Assembly (NCBI GenBank): GCA_019009955.1
Contig: CM032233.1
Coordinates: 117,360,001 to 117,424,000, forward strand
Reading direction: 5' to 3'
Origin: Riptortus pedestris
Taxonomy: Eukaryota > Arthropoda > Insecta > Hemiptera > Alydidae
Length of the DNA stretch: 64,000 bases
Part shown: positions 23,781 through 34,386 of the stretch, piece by piece
How the letters are laid out: each line of letters starts with the position of its first letter
How positions within the stretch are numbered: position 1 is the first letter of the stretch
Notes under the pieces: model-generated
What the model saw: only the letters and a program-made list of their open reading frames with translations
Database searches by the model: none
Told to the model about the DNA's origin: nothing
Program-made: the position numbers and the translations under genes

Positions 23781-24678
23781 CGTTTCTCAATTAAACTACA
23801 TTCATCAGCAATTTAAAACAAGTTATCATATAATGGGATCCTCAATTTTCAATTACTGGTTGAAATTAAGTGGTAAAATAGAAATTTAATTTTAGGTTTT
23901 GAAAAATGCATTCAAAATCAATGTCACGGTGAATTCTGTTACTTAGACAATCCGTAGTATCTGTGGTCAGACCCTATTCAGATAGGGAGATGAAATTGGA
24001 CAATCCGTTCACACAATTCGTATCTAATGAATTACCTAATCAGAAGTTGTCTAAGCATTCATCCATTAACTAGGTTTATTGTCTTTAAGTGTCTGCACTG
24101 TGCTACTTAAACCTCCTGGTGACCTATCTTCTTCTAATTCCTGTAGAAAAGCAAAATGGGTATTCTATGACCGAATACAATATTTTAAGGATAATTTTGA
24201 AATGTGTAACCCCTGATGCAACATTTTGAAATAGTGTTACGTCTGGCGAAATACTAGATAATGGTTTACATGACGGTAATTTAAAAAAAAAATTAGCTAT
24301 GCCCGATAGTGGAAAATGAACACATACTACCTTGGTTCAAGAAGGGTTATAAGGAGATGTTTAGCACAGTTATAAAGTAATACAAAAGGAAATTTGTCCC
24401 TATAACGTACATAGAGACTAATATCCCTGGGCTTTGTGGGCCATATGGATTGAGATGGCTGGCTAATTTTGATTGTATGGATTGAGTCATATAACACTAA
24501 ATAAAGGCTCTTGAATGTTGCACAAGGTGGTAAAATATAAACATAAATGATTAAGTCAGTGATAGGACTAACATGAGGGGGCCAGTTTCTAATGAGAATT
24601 GAAATAGGGAAGTGAGAACAGCCAAACCGAATCAAATTCTTACGTTTAAAGTCTATGGACGATTATTGCAATTTTGAA
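23781..24678. other. Unassigned stretch
   Basis: No recognised repeat. The open frame on the minus strand at 24327-24635 (102 codons) has no motif and atypical composition. I do not call it a gene. Confidence 0.35.
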
Positions 24679-25450
24679 GTGAAAACTTCTTTAGGCACGT
24701 TGTGCACCACGTAAGGAAGCATTTGCGGGAGAGGAAAAAAGTATGAAATCGCGACACCGCCACCGCTAGTACTCAACTCAAAGCTAAAGGAGCTTCTTTT
24801 CTTCATAACTCCTGAACGAAATTAGCTAGAGTTTTCGTTCGCATACCATTTTAAAGAGGACAAAACCAGCATCATTTCGTTCACAGATACTATATATCTA
24901 CCATTTTTACTTTCATAGATATTTTAATCCGAAGTTTAAATAAATTCGAATATTTAAATAATTAAATTCGAATATTTAAATAAATTCCGATATTTAAATA
25001 AATTCGAATCAAAACTGTTTGTATCCTACTTTAGCTACCATATACCGATTGTATCAGTTTTAGAAATTGGTGATGATGCTGGCAGTGATGATGGTGCAAG
25101 ATTTGTTGAAATTATGGATAGAAATTGATTTTTCTGAGTGTACTTAACTTATTTTTGTAAAGCATTTGTAATAATTCTGAAATGTAATTTTTTTCTTTTA
25201 TGTAAAATAACTGAAATAATTATGTATAGTATTTTATACTGATAAATAAAACAATTCGTGGTACATTATTTTTTTTATCACTATTATTTTTGTCATTTTA
25301 TTTTTTCATGTAAAATAGAACATAACTGTTACTTATTGATAAATAACTAAAAATATTTTTAAAATAAGACTTCATAAAAAAAATTTCTCAGCAATGCCAA
25401 AATTGAGCGATCAAAGCTAAAGGAGTTTTCACTTCTACCGGCAGTCCCCT
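24679..25450. mobile_element. Inverted-repeat element (MITE-like)
   Basis: The left end GAAGTGAAAACTTCTTTAGG matches, inverted, the right end at about 25409-25450 (reverse complement GAAGTGAAAACTCCTTTAGC). A third direct copy, CAAAGCTAAAGGAGCTTCTT, lies near 24779. The interior holds a short minisatellite of AAATTCGAATATTTAAAT units at 24930-25010. No transposase is visible and the superfamily is unknown. Confidence 0.5.
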
Positions 25451-26911
25451 GACTGCTATTTTTTTTTTCCTCTCTTTTGGATCAAGAAATAAGGATCTGT
25501 TCGTAAGAGCAATATTAATTCAAAACTTATTTTAGAAAAGAAATAGGAAAATCAATAAAGTGTGTATTCTTGACCGACAGATTGAAAATTATAGGATATT
25601 ACTCTTGACTATTATTAAACGAAAACTTAAATTTAAGTGAGCAAGTTTTACAAATTAACGAGACTGTAATTGTTCAGAATCATGTTAATAAAACATGAGT
25701 CTCAGTTATTGTTTATAATGATTTTTCATCTTCGTGCTTCCATTTAGTAATAACAAAGTAATTAAAAAACACAATTAGATGAAATGAAGCCATCTCTAAA
25801 TGAGTTGAAAGCTATTCATTTGTGGCAGATGGTAAAAATTTGGACGATACAGCAAGGTACCAAAATAAAATGACAGCATCAATATATTTTACCTATATAA
25901 ATGAACTTCGATGTTTTGTTTGATTTTCTATTAAAATTTGGCTGAGATAGATTTTTTTTCGCGTTTAGACCATTCTATGAACAATTGCATCAGAATCTTG
26001 TACGTATCTTGTATGTAAAAATCTTGTATGTATGACTGTCTGTCTGTCCACCCGTTTGTTACTCAATCTCTAAAACCGGTTTGGATGCTGTGGTGAACTA
26101 TCCTAACATAGACTATATGAGAATTCGAATTCGTAAATATCCGTTTTATACAGAAATGTAATAAACACATTGTGTGTAGAATAACGATTTCGTTCCGAAA
26201 TACTGAAGTATCGAATATTGAAGTTTCGGCTTACAACTTACAGGTGACAAAGACAATATACGTTTTCTATGCATTAGCCTCAGGATAATTGGTGATTTTT
26301 TGGTATTTGAATTATGACAGGGAATATTGTTAACATGTGCACTATTTTATAATTTACTATCGCCTTGAGGAGTGGGGGTTTACTTCGACGTCAAACTACA
26401 TATTCTTCAATATTTTTGTATAACATTGATTTTACTGAAAAAATGAGAATTGAACGAAATGCGTTTAGAATCTATTTTCCGGTTGATTTTATAACTTCCG
26501 ATCACTAAATAAAATAGTTTAGTGTACTATGAGAGTGCCTCTACAAAATTAAATAATACCAATTTTACGTATATTTATTTAGGGAATACATTTTTTCTGG
26601 CTATTTTATGGTTTTCTACTCTTCAGAAGAGTGAGTGTTTACTGGTAATGACGTTAATTATATTTCCAAGGCAAAACATTTTTACTTCCGTTCAAAAAGA
26701 CGAGTAAGCAGACAGCTAATTACTTCCGTCAGCCGTTATATTTTACTCGAATTACAAGAAAATCGAAACATAATTGTATTATATTTTTTCCAGCAATGAT
26801 AATAACATAATTAATAGTATAATGACTATAGTCAATTATCCCGAGGTACAACCTAGGCAGTGTGAGTTTTCAAATATTCAACTATTACTAGAGGCTTTCT
26901 TCGACTTCAAA
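25451..26911. other. Mostly unassigned; contains a family C relative
   Basis: 26040-26480 (GACTATATGAGAATTCGAAT; GTGGGGGTTTACTTCGACGT; CGAAATGCGTTTAGAATCTA) parallels 52860-53020 in order and spacing, so it looks like a diverged family C copy. The remainder is AT-rich. Small open frames at 26522 and 26774 carry no recognisable motif. Confidence 0.4.
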
Positions 26912-27404
26912 AAATTCCATCAAGCAGGGGCTGTGTTAAGTGAGCAATTTTCCCACGTGCTTCACGTATTTGCATTTATCTCAAAGCGTAAAAGTTCAAT
27001 GAGAACAATATTTGGTGTTTAGGCTTCAAATATAGTGCTTCATAATATAACAGCTCATTGTTAATATGACATGAGTAGGAGTGGGGCTTTACTGAAGGCC
27101 GAAAACTATAAAAATGAAAATATCTCAGTTAATTATCAAGAGTGTGAAAAAGTGTATACAACAATAATTATAAAACATTTAATTTTCAATAAGAACAGTT
27201 CTATACACTTATTCGATCCAGCGCATAATAACGGAGATATTATATATACTGGAATTTTCGAAATTACCCCCATCTATTCCTCCCCTTCTACTTGTCCGAT
27301 TTCAGTCGTTAACGAACTTGATCTTCATTTTTACATAAGACGTTTAAATATCAAGTTTGGTAACGGTCAGACGAAAATTGTGACCTCTAGTGCGTTAAAG
27401 ACAC

Positions 27405-27465
<61 letters not shown>

Positions 27466-27612
27466 TAGATAGATAGATAGATATTCAGTTTCGAACGGAC
27501 CTCATTTTTGTCACCTCCTTGGTAGGATTGATGGGCATTTGAGGAAATGTTTCGAAAATCGTGTCATCCGTACGACCTCAATAGTTGATTTTCCTTATGG
27601 TAAAGCTGCTAA
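26912..27612 (-). mobile_element. Family A copy, nearly complete
   Basis: It runs from CCATCAAGCAGGGGCTGTGT, CACGTGCTTCACGTATTTGC through the interior to a (TA)n-(GATA)n tract (27415-27482), AACGGACCTCATTTTTGTCA and the terminus CCTTATGGTAAAGCTGCTA. The long frame at 27071-27472 is a translation of repeat sequence. Confidence 0.8.
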
Positions 27613-28110
27613 TATAGCCTCAATAGCTGATGTCCTTTGAAGGAAATTTGTAAAAACGTTATTGGAAGGTGACTGGAGTGATCTTTTGGACGCCAAGTAT
27701 ATGTGTACTAGTCGAAGATAATCAAACGCATTTCAGTCTCTTTTTGCACTTATATGAGTCAGTGCAGACTATTTGTATATACTCGTATTTCATAGGTTAA
27801 TATGGATTTATAATGCAACCCTGGAGAAACGGATTTTTTTTATGATGGAAAAGGAAAACACGTCATATACTGAAGGTTGATTGTGTGCTGTTTGATGTGC
27901 AGGACTAAAGCTGGTTCTCTGAACAGGACAAGGGTTGGGGTGAGGGGGGGGGGGGGCATGGGGTGCATAGGTGCCCCCACCCCGTCCCACCTGGGGATCG
28001 CTAACTCACTCTCACTCTATTAGTAGGCCTCTTTAACATACAAGCCACAACATCACAGGTAAAATTCATTTGTTTCATAATTTTTCTATATTCTTTTTAG
28101 TTACTTCTAA
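27613..28110. other. A-terminus remnant, then unassigned DNA with a G-run
   Basis: 27613-27655 (CCTCAATAGCTGATGTCCTT, AAGGAAATTTG) is another reversed A start. A G-rich run of 14 G residues plus GGGGTG blocks lies at 27935-27965. Nothing else is recognised. Confidence 0.4.
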
Positions 28111-28861
28111 TAAGCAGATTTCTTATAAGGGAAACCAGCTACGAAAATTGAACTTATGACGCGAATAAAGAATTTCTCCCAACTCTCTCGATACAACCTA
28201 GTAGATCAGAAAAACGTCCGCCACGCAGGGGCTGCGTTAACTAAGCAGATTTCCCACGTGCGTCACACAATTTATCTCAAAATGTCAAGTTCAATGAGAA
28301 CGGTAATTTGTATCTAAGCTTCAAATAAAGTGCTTCATGATATAACAGCGTATTGTTAATATGAGTATGAGTGGTGGTTTACTGAAGGCAGAGAACAAAA
28401 AAGTTCATAAATCTCAATAATAATCAAAATAGTGAAAAAAACATACATTACAACTTTTATAGAATGGAACATTTGCAATAAGACTGATTTTATACAATTT
28501 TTCGATCCGACGCATAATAACCGAGATATTAAGAATTTTGGAATTGTATCCCCTCTAACCCCCCCCCCTCCGACTGGTTGGATTTCAACCATTAACAAAT
28601 TAGATCTTTCTTTTTACATAAAACGATTATATATCGAGTTTGGTAACGATTAAAACAAAATTGCGACCAATATATGGGTAACAAAGATATATATTAAATT
28701 TGTGAAAGTTTGTGACCTAATTTTCATCATCTACTACTACATCTTGAACGGATCATTCCTGTCATCTCCTGGGTGGGATCGATGGACATTTGAGGAAATT
28801 ATTGAAAAATCGCGTCATGAGTACGACCTCAATAGCTGATTTCCTTAAGAGAAATCTGCTA
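28111..28861 (-). mobile_element. Family A variant with a 5' end at both sides
   Basis: The left side begins TAAGCAGATTTCTTATAAGG, CTTATGACGCG (a plus-strand A start). At about 28205 the reversed hairpin end CGTCCGCCACGCAGGGGCTG follows, and the copy finishes with GACCTCAATAGCTGATTTCC, AGAAATCTGCTA (a minus-strand A start). Its ends therefore form an ordinary inverted repeat of the A 5' terminus, with the hairpin internal. The left junction is shared with 13790-13850. Confidence 0.65.
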
Positions 28862-28959
28862 AAAAGGCTGCGTAAATTAAGCAGGCAGAGAGATATTTTG
28901 AATTTTCAAATTCCCCCTCTCTAAACCCCCTCGATTTCAGTGGTCTTACATAAAAAATT

Positions 28960-29114
28960 AATTTTATTATTAACAAATCCACAGTAACGACGGATATAAA
29001 CCCTAAACACTGGGACTGGTAAATGTCAAAATATTGTGCAAAGTAAAACCTCGCCCAAAAATACCATCACCATTCAGCCTCAAATGAATTCCCGGGCGAA
29101 GCCGGGTATCTGAG

Positions 29115-29117
<3 letters not shown>
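28960..29117 (+). mobile_element. Family B 3' end fragment
   Basis: ACCCTAAACACTGGGACTGG, TACCATCACCATTCAGCCTC and the hairpin CCCGGGCGAAGCCGGG followed by TATCTGAG match the Helitron-like 3' end. The CTAG is mutated. A (TA)n tract follows. Confidence 0.65.
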
Positions 29118-29169
<52 letters not shown>

Positions 29170-29172
<3 letters not shown>

Positions 29173-29589
29173 GTAGATTTATACTCTGACTGTCTATTAT
29201 TTATCAATGATGAAACCTAATAAATCAAAACATCATACAAGGCTGACTGACGATAATATGGAAAATTCATTAAGTCTTTGTATCAGTGAAATTTATCCAA
29301 GCATCGATGGGTTAGTTTCCCAAATTCAAGCTTAAGTGTCTCATGGATTCGGTGTCGCTATTATAACTTTCGTTGTTTGTAGTAATTCCAAATTTAATTA
29401 TAATGTTGTACCTATTTTTTTCATTTCATTTTGTTAATTTAATAAATTGTATTATAATTACAATGCCGTATAATTTCATGTCTGATATCTATCGTTAAAA
29501 ATTATGAACACTACTTTTAAATGCGGCCCGCGAACGTATTTGCTCACAACGTATGGCCAGCGACATAAGTCAAAAGTTGCCCATACCTG
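29170..29589 (+). mobile_element. hAT-type MITE keeping a transposase C-terminal piece
   Basis: Early in the element a frame reads TRLTDDNMENSLSLCIS then SIDGLVSQIQA, typical of the C-terminal dimerisation region of GTF2IRD2/ZBED-like hAT transposases. The right end GTTGCCCATACCTG (reverse complement CAGGTATGGGCAAC) is a hAT-style terminus and matches the copy at 62618. The left end is lost in the preceding TA tract. Confidence 0.65.
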
Positions 29590-29601
29590 GTTTAAAGCAT
29601 T

Positions 29602-29644
<43 letters not shown>

Positions 29645-29647
<3 letters not shown>

Positions 29648-29770
29648 TTTTGAACGGACTTCATTTTCGTCATCTACTAGGTAGGATCGATGGACATTTG
29701 AAGAAAAATTTCGAAAATTCCGTCATGAGTACAACCTCAATAGCTGATTTCCCCTAAGGGAAATCTGCTA
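29645..29770 (-). mobile_element. Family A 5' end fragment
   Basis: AGTTTTGAACGGACTTCATT, TAGGATCGATGGACATTTG and the terminus TTCCCCTAAGGGAAATCTGCTA, flanked by A (T on the element strand). The (TA)n tract lies immediately to the left. Confidence 0.8.
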
Positions 29771-30142
29771 ATAAGTTGATGGACGTGGTGTTTTATAATC
29801 TCTAGTCTTCACTTATAATATCAGACCAAAAATAACCAGACAGCATAACATAGAATGAGCTTTATTATTGCGAATGTTTAAACATCTATAGATAATATTG
29901 TGTGCTTTTGCGATTTCTCTAGTAACTGATATGAAGTTACTGTTATTTACAAGGTTTTGATAAGTGGGAAATGCCTTGCTCGAGTGTTAAGTCGGTCTTG
30001 CCAAGAGGATAAGTGGTTCACAAACAGGTAAGCTTGGATTAGTCAGCAGCCAGATAAGGACATCATTTCCTGATTCGCTTCCGGGATATGTTCATTAAAT
30101 CAAGAACAACCAGACAGGCTAGAAGTGTTTTTTTTTTTATAA

Positions 30143-30145
<3 letters not shown>
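29771..30145. other. Unassigned stretch
   Basis: No supported feature. It is followed by a (TA)n tract at 30146-30191. Confidence 0.35.
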
Positions 30146-30193
<48 letters not shown>

Positions 30194-30194
30194 T

Positions 30195-30390
30195 ATTCTG
30201 GACCGATTATTTTTATATGTTCTTCATAGTTTCATGGCAAGGGTCACCAATAAAAAACATTTTCTCCGCGCAAACTTCACTGATCATGTTTCGTGGCTTA
30301 CAAACCACCTCTTCAGGAGCTATCCCTTTTCAAAAAAATAATAACATTAATCTAAAAAAAATAATAACATTAATTTAACAAAACCCTATG
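30195..30390 (-). mobile_element. Penelope-like element, terminal region
   Basis: TTCATGGCAAGGGTCACCAA, CATGTTTCGTGGCTTACAAA and CCACCTCTTCAGG recur in changed form at 31480-31570 (plus strand) and 36390-36460. Terminal repeats with a CTGAAGA..CGAAAC core are typical of Penelope-like elements. The GIY-YIG coding fragment on the same strand at 30845-31105 supports the assignment. Confidence 0.55.
30288..30317 (-). ncRNA. Hammerhead-ribozyme-like motif
   Basis: The minus strand reads CCTGAAGAG, GTGG, TTTGTAAG, CCAC, GAAAC. This places the hammerhead core strings CTGANGA and GAAA around a perfect 4-bp stem. One extra G sits between core and stem compared with the consensus, and stems I and III have not been demonstrated, so activity is doubtful. 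Penelope-like elements are known to carry such ribozymes in their terminal repeats. Confidence 0.35.
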
Positions 30391-30438
30391 ATTATTCTTT
30401 ACTAGATTTATATGTGACTATGTAGATATGCTAAATCA

Positions 30439-30842
30439 TGTGTGGGCAACCCCCGGCCAGCGCTAAGGTTTGATTCGGCCCGCGAGACATTTTGAAATAC
30501 CCAACCAAACAAAAATGTTACACTACTAACTCCAAATGAGATTTGTGCGTTTTGCAGTACTTATAAATGCGAAAATTTCTTTTCATTGATGAAAGTTAAT
30601 AAATCAAAACATTGTACAAGGCTGACTGACGATAATTTGGAAAATTCTTTTCGCCTTTGTATCAGTGGAATTAAACCAAACATCAATAGATTCGTTTCCC
30701 AAATTCAAACTCATTGATTGTACCATGTTGTACCTATATTTTTCATGTAATTTTGTTATTTTAATAAATTGTATTATAATTACTTGTCGTTATAATTTCA
30801 TGTCTGATATCTGTCGTTAAAAAGTATGAACACTACTTTTAA
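30439..30842 (+). mobile_element. hAT-type MITE, right end truncated
   Basis: The left terminus is CATGTGTGGGCAACC followed by GGCCCGCGAGACATTTTG. At about 30560-30716 an open frame reads CENFFSLMKVNKSKHCTRLT, DDNLENSFRLCIS and FVSQIQTH before a stop, the hAT C-terminal dimerisation block. The right terminus is missing. It is inserted inside the Penelope-like relic. Confidence 0.7.
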
Positions 30843-30844
30843 AA

Positions 30845-31105
30845 GTCTGTTTTTTTTTTTTTATCATGTGAATATTTTCTTTTATTTTTGGGTTTATTAT
30901 TATTTCCTTCTTTATCAATTATTGAAACTTTTTCAAAATTGAAGGCGTGTTTCGTGTAGAGGGAATGATCCGTCAAAGCTGTTTTGTTTTTATTATTGTC
31001 AATACTTTTTAAGTGTTGCTTTAACATTTTGTTCAACAGCTGCAAGGATTCATCAATATAAGTTCAATTGCAAGTGTTACAGCGGTATTTTGTATATATT
31101 ATATT
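30845..31105 (-). pseudogene. Penelope-like element: GIY-YIG endonuclease fragment
   Basis: The minus-strand frame reads KYRCNTCN, a stop, TYIDESLQLLNKMLKQHLKS, then ALTDHSLYTKHAFNFEKVSI and IDKEGNNNK. The order C..C, TYIG-like, L..R..H, AL..H....H.F.F....I.DKE..... is the signature of the GIY-YIG domain at the C-terminus of Penelope-like polymerases. One stop codon and a low-complexity Lys/Asn end show that it is dead. The polymerase domain is absent. Confidence 0.7.
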
Positions 31106-31582
31106 TATATTTTTATTCTATTATTTTATCTTTAATTCTACTAAAATTGTTTTGGATTTTATTTCCGGGCTATATTACAGTTTTCTATATATTTGTGGGC
31201 GATGAATAAATAAAAAATATACATAATCGAAATAATCGAGTTCAAGGTTGTCGTGAAAATAATCGATCTGTCAGCTGACGAAACCTTCTTCGGGAATCTC
31301 AGAGGCAACGATTTCCCCAGTGAGGAAGGGACAGTCGCAACGAACGGGCACTTCAGAAATATAAGTAGCAATCCGTTATTATATTTAATAAATATAGGCA
31401 CTTATTGATACAATATCTAGCAAAGAATTATCATAGAGTTATGTTAAATTAATGTTATTATTTTTGTGAAAAAGGATGGCCCCTGAAGAGGTGGTACGTA
31501 AGCCTCGAAACATTTAAGGCAGTATCGATAAAGTCTGAGAGGAAAAAAACAGTTTTTTATCGGTGACCCTTACCATGAAATT

Positions 31583-31590
<8 letters not shown>
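31106..31590 (+). mobile_element. Penelope-like terminal sequences, continued
   Basis: 31260-31370 holds GACGAAACCTTCTTCGGGAA. 31482-31510 has CCTGAAGAGGTGGTACGTAA, GCCTCGAAAC, the same core as at 30288 but on the opposite strand and with a weaker stem. It ends ATCGGTGACCCTTACCATGA next to a (TA)n-(CA)n tract. Opposite orientations of the terminal repeat are common in Penelope-like insertions. Confidence 0.45.
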
Positions 31591-31634
<44 letters not shown>

Positions 31635-31753
31635 TACACACACACACACACACACAACATAAGATTATTTCTATTCAATTTTTCGATCCGACGTTTAAAT
31701 TTAGGACCTTTGGAGCGGTAACTGACAAGTATATAGGTACAACATATAATTTT

Positions 31754-31961
31754 TTTTCATGTCCACTTTATGCTACTAGGCTAATCGGGACGGGTTATCT
31801 ACAGGTTACCATCCTTTTCTAGCCAGGGGTGGGCCTAAGGAGTTTATTTAATGAGTCCGTCATTAAATATATTTCTACTACCCAGGGCGGGATTCGAACC
31901 CGCCAGTCTGCCATGCGAGATAAGGACCAACGCCCTAACTCGTACGGCCAACCCGAGCCCC
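31754..31961 (-). mobile_element. tRNA-derived SINE, copy 3
   Basis: On the minus strand: head GGGGCTCGGGTTGGCCGTAC, near-consensus B box GGGTTCGAATCCCGCC, body GGCTAGAAAAGGATGGTAAC and CCTGTAGATAACCCGTCCC. The tRNA-like head is better preserved than in the other two copies. AACATATAATTTT is duplicated at 31741-31753 and 31962-31974. The overlapping open frames here are SINE translation. Confidence 0.87.
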
Positions 31962-31974
31962 AACATATAATTTT

Positions 31975-32079
31975 GATAGGACCTAATTTTTTTCCTCCTC
32001 TAGGAAGAATCGGTGGAAATTTGAGGAACGTTATCGAAAATCGCGTCATTAGCTGATTTCACTTAAGGTAAATGGGCTA
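31975..32079 (-). mobile_element. Family A 5' end fragment
   Basis: GATAGGACCTAATTTTTTTC, GAAAATCGCGTCATTAGCTG and the degenerate terminus TTCACTTAAGGTAAATGGGCTA. The SINE interrupts this copy. Confidence 0.6.
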
Positions 32080-32467
32080 AAAATAATTTAATTGTGTAAC
32101 ACGAGTAAATACTTGATTGAAAATTAATGATGGGCGTACGTTAAGACTGTGGGAGGGATTGAAGAGGGGAGGGGAGGCATAGGTAGGTGGAGGAGTGGGG
32201 GTAGGTTTTATTGTTTTGGCCCACCGCTAACCACCCCTACCTAAATCTAGCCTGTCAAAGAGGGATACCCTTTCCCCATTAGCCTACTGACCTTCAACAG
32301 TCATATGTGTATTCCCCTCAGTATACCAGTAATGACCCTTACAATTAACTCCCAGGCTGTACGTGTAATTAACTTCGATTATTATGAAACTAAATTCCTT
32401 CTCTTATTTTATTGTGTTGTAAAATAAGTTAGTAGAATTTATATTTCAATATAATCCTCTCTTTATT
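32080..32467. other. Unassigned, partly GC-rich
   Basis: 32130-32270 is G-rich then C-rich (GGGAGGGGAGGCATAGGTAG). No coding signal. Bounded by A copies on both sides. Confidence 0.35.
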
Positions 32468-32637
32468 TATAAAAGTCCGTCACGCAGGGGCTGCATTAAC
32501 TAAGCAGATTTCTCACGTGCACCAAATATTTGCATTTATCTCAAAACATAAAAGTTCAATGAGAACAATATTTGGTATTTGAGCTTCAAATAAAGTGCTT
32601 CATTACATAATGGAATATTTTTAATATGAGATGAGTA
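32468..32637 (-). mobile_element. Family A 3' end fragment
   Basis: AAGTCCGTCACGCAGGGGCT, TAAGCAGATTTCTCACGTGC, then AATATTTGGTATTTGAGC. It stops at the outer edge of the large inverted repeat. Confidence 0.75.
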
Positions 32638-33040
32638 TTCCATTAAATGCTATCATAACATAATAAGATGTGTCAAATAGTTTTGTTTTCTATAAAACAT
32701 TTTTCAATATTATGTCAACGAATATAATTTCTTTACAAATTATTGAATAAAATTTAAACTTATATAAGTACATTCGAAATAAAATTAGGTTAAATTCTAA
32801 GAATACTTAGTATAAAATAAATCAGTTTAAATAGTTATATAACAGTAAATTAATTTCGTTAATGATCTTAATACCACTCTAAATATATAAAAGATACATT
32901 ATTTTTATTTACTGAGATGCGAGTTTATTGAAGGATGGCCAGCTTTATAAATGATGAGAAACTTGACTTTAAAGAGACAATGTACCTGATCACAAATTAT
33001 TATACACCGATTTTTGTCACCAACGCAAACATATGCCTAT
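32638..33040 (+). repeat. Dispersed repeat family D, copy 1
   Basis: From TTCCATTAAATGCTATCATA to CACCAACGCAAACATATGCC. Diverged relatives lie at 41249-41527 and 47897-48285, and an identical copy at 35203-35605. No coding is visible and the class is unknown. Confidence 0.7.
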
Positions 33041-33854
33041 AAAAGTCCGTCACGCAGGGGCTGCGTAAACTAAGCAGATTTCCCACGTGAAGTTATACAA
33101 TAGAGAAATCTGCATACTGGTAACACTTAACACCATCGTGAGTAAATACAAACGGAAATAAGAAATGTTTCATCCAATTTCAATAAACTGCCGACAGGGA
33201 GCGTTAGGTTAGAACTATAAACAAAAGGGTCTGCCCGCCTCACACCGGAAAGAAAAACAATTACTGAAATATATCAGAATATAACATATTAATTTTATTG
33301 AGACCTATTTACTATATCTAGTACTGTACTAGAGACCTTAATAATGAGTCAGAATAATTGTTATCTCAATCAATCAAATTTTAGTAGTCCAAAACCTTAA
33401 GACGGGGTGGGGGTCACAAGAACATATTTGTATGTATCTCGTATAATAATGGTCTCTTCAATACAATTTTTGGTATTTAAACTTCGAATAATGTAATTTA
33501 TTGTGTAGCAGAGTATCGTTTATGTAACAGGAGTAGAAGTGGCGGTTTGCTGATGGCTGAAAACTATAAATTGCAAATATCTCGGTTAATATTCAAGATA
33601 TTGAATAAACGTATATAACAATATTTATAGTTAATTTAATTTGCAATAAGATTTATTTTATACAATTTTTCGATCCGACCTATGGTAACGGAGATATTTC
33701 GAATTTTTGAAAATCCTCCCCTCTAACCCCCCCCCCTCCCTCTGGCCCGATTTCAGCCGTTAACGAACTTGATCTTTCTTTTTACATAAAACGACTAAAT
33801 ATCGAGTTTGGTAACGATTAAACAATAATTGCGACCGCTAGAGTGGTAAAAGAG

Positions 33855-33881
<27 letters not shown>
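32638..33881 (+). repeat. Large inverted repeat, left arm
   Basis: Pairs with 34362-35605. Checkpoints at 32638/35605, 33041/35202 and 33841/34402 all sum to 68243, so no net indel separates them. All stretches that I compared base by base were identical. The arm contains a family D unit (32638-33040) and most of an A copy. The central ~480 bp are not mirrored. Confidence 0.9.
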
Positions 33882-33908
<27 letters not shown>

Positions 33909-34031
33909 TTTTGAACGGACCTCATTTTCGTCATATCCTGGTAAGATCGGTGGACATTTGAAGAAAAACTTCGAAAATCGCGTCATGAGTACGACCTTAA
34001 GAGCTGATTTCCCTTAAGGGAGATCTGCTAA
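33041..34031 (-). mobile_element. Family A, long-subfamily copy with both ends
   Basis: It has the complete hairpin end (AAGTCCGTCACGCAGGGGCT, GCGTAAACTAAGCAGATTTC), the reversed interior, a (TA)n tract at 33857-33905, CAGTTTTGAACGGACCTCAT and the terminus TTTCCCTTAAGGGAGATCTGCTA. At about 990 bp it is one of the best full-length copies for defining the element. Confidence 0.85.
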
Positions 34032-34065
34032 CATCATGTTTACTTGGTCAATACATATTCTAAAA

Positions 34066-34226
34066 AACTCCGTCACGCAGGGGCTGCGTAAACTAAGCAG
34101 ATTTCCCACGTGCAGTTTTACAATAGAGAAATTTCACGAGAGCCGAAGAGTTAAGAACACGGCCGACCTAGCGTTTGGCGGGAAACTCACTCTCACCCGT
34201 TAGCCGCCCCGAATTCATAAAATTGC
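34066..34226 (-). mobile_element. Family A 3' end fragment, short subfamily
   Basis: Hairpin end CTCCGTCACGCAGGGGCTGC, then GAGAAATTTCACGAGAGCCG and CACGGCCGACCTAGCGTTTG, which mark the shorter subfamily also seen at 43888, 45263, 52122 and 53336. It breaks off after about 160 bp at the centre of the inverted repeat. Confidence 0.75.
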
Positions 34227-34235
34227 AAATCTCTC

Positions 34236-34348
34236 GGAAATCAGCTATTGAGGTTGTACTCACGACGCGATGTTCTAAATTATTCTTTAAATGGCCATCG
34301 ATCATACCCAGGAGATGACCAATAAGAGGTCAGTTAACGACTCTATAT

Positions 34349-34386
<38 letters not shown>

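Noticed and set aside
24327..24635. 102-codon minus-strand open frame
   Set aside because: No motif, no splice signals and no composition shift; expected by chance at this length.
27071..27472. 133-codon frame, and similar frames at 44141, 45312, 52152, 33795 and 38165 with Tyr-Ile repeats
   Set aside because: They read through family A and its (TA)n tracts; identical frames occur wherever the repeat occurs.
31754..31961. Possible tRNA gene (good B box, cloverleaf-like head)
   Set aside because: The body and tail after the head, the target duplication and the two relatives show it is a SINE; the anticodon arm is not credible.
31819..32056. Overlapping open frames on both strands
   Set aside because: They lie in the SINE and the adjoining family A fragment.
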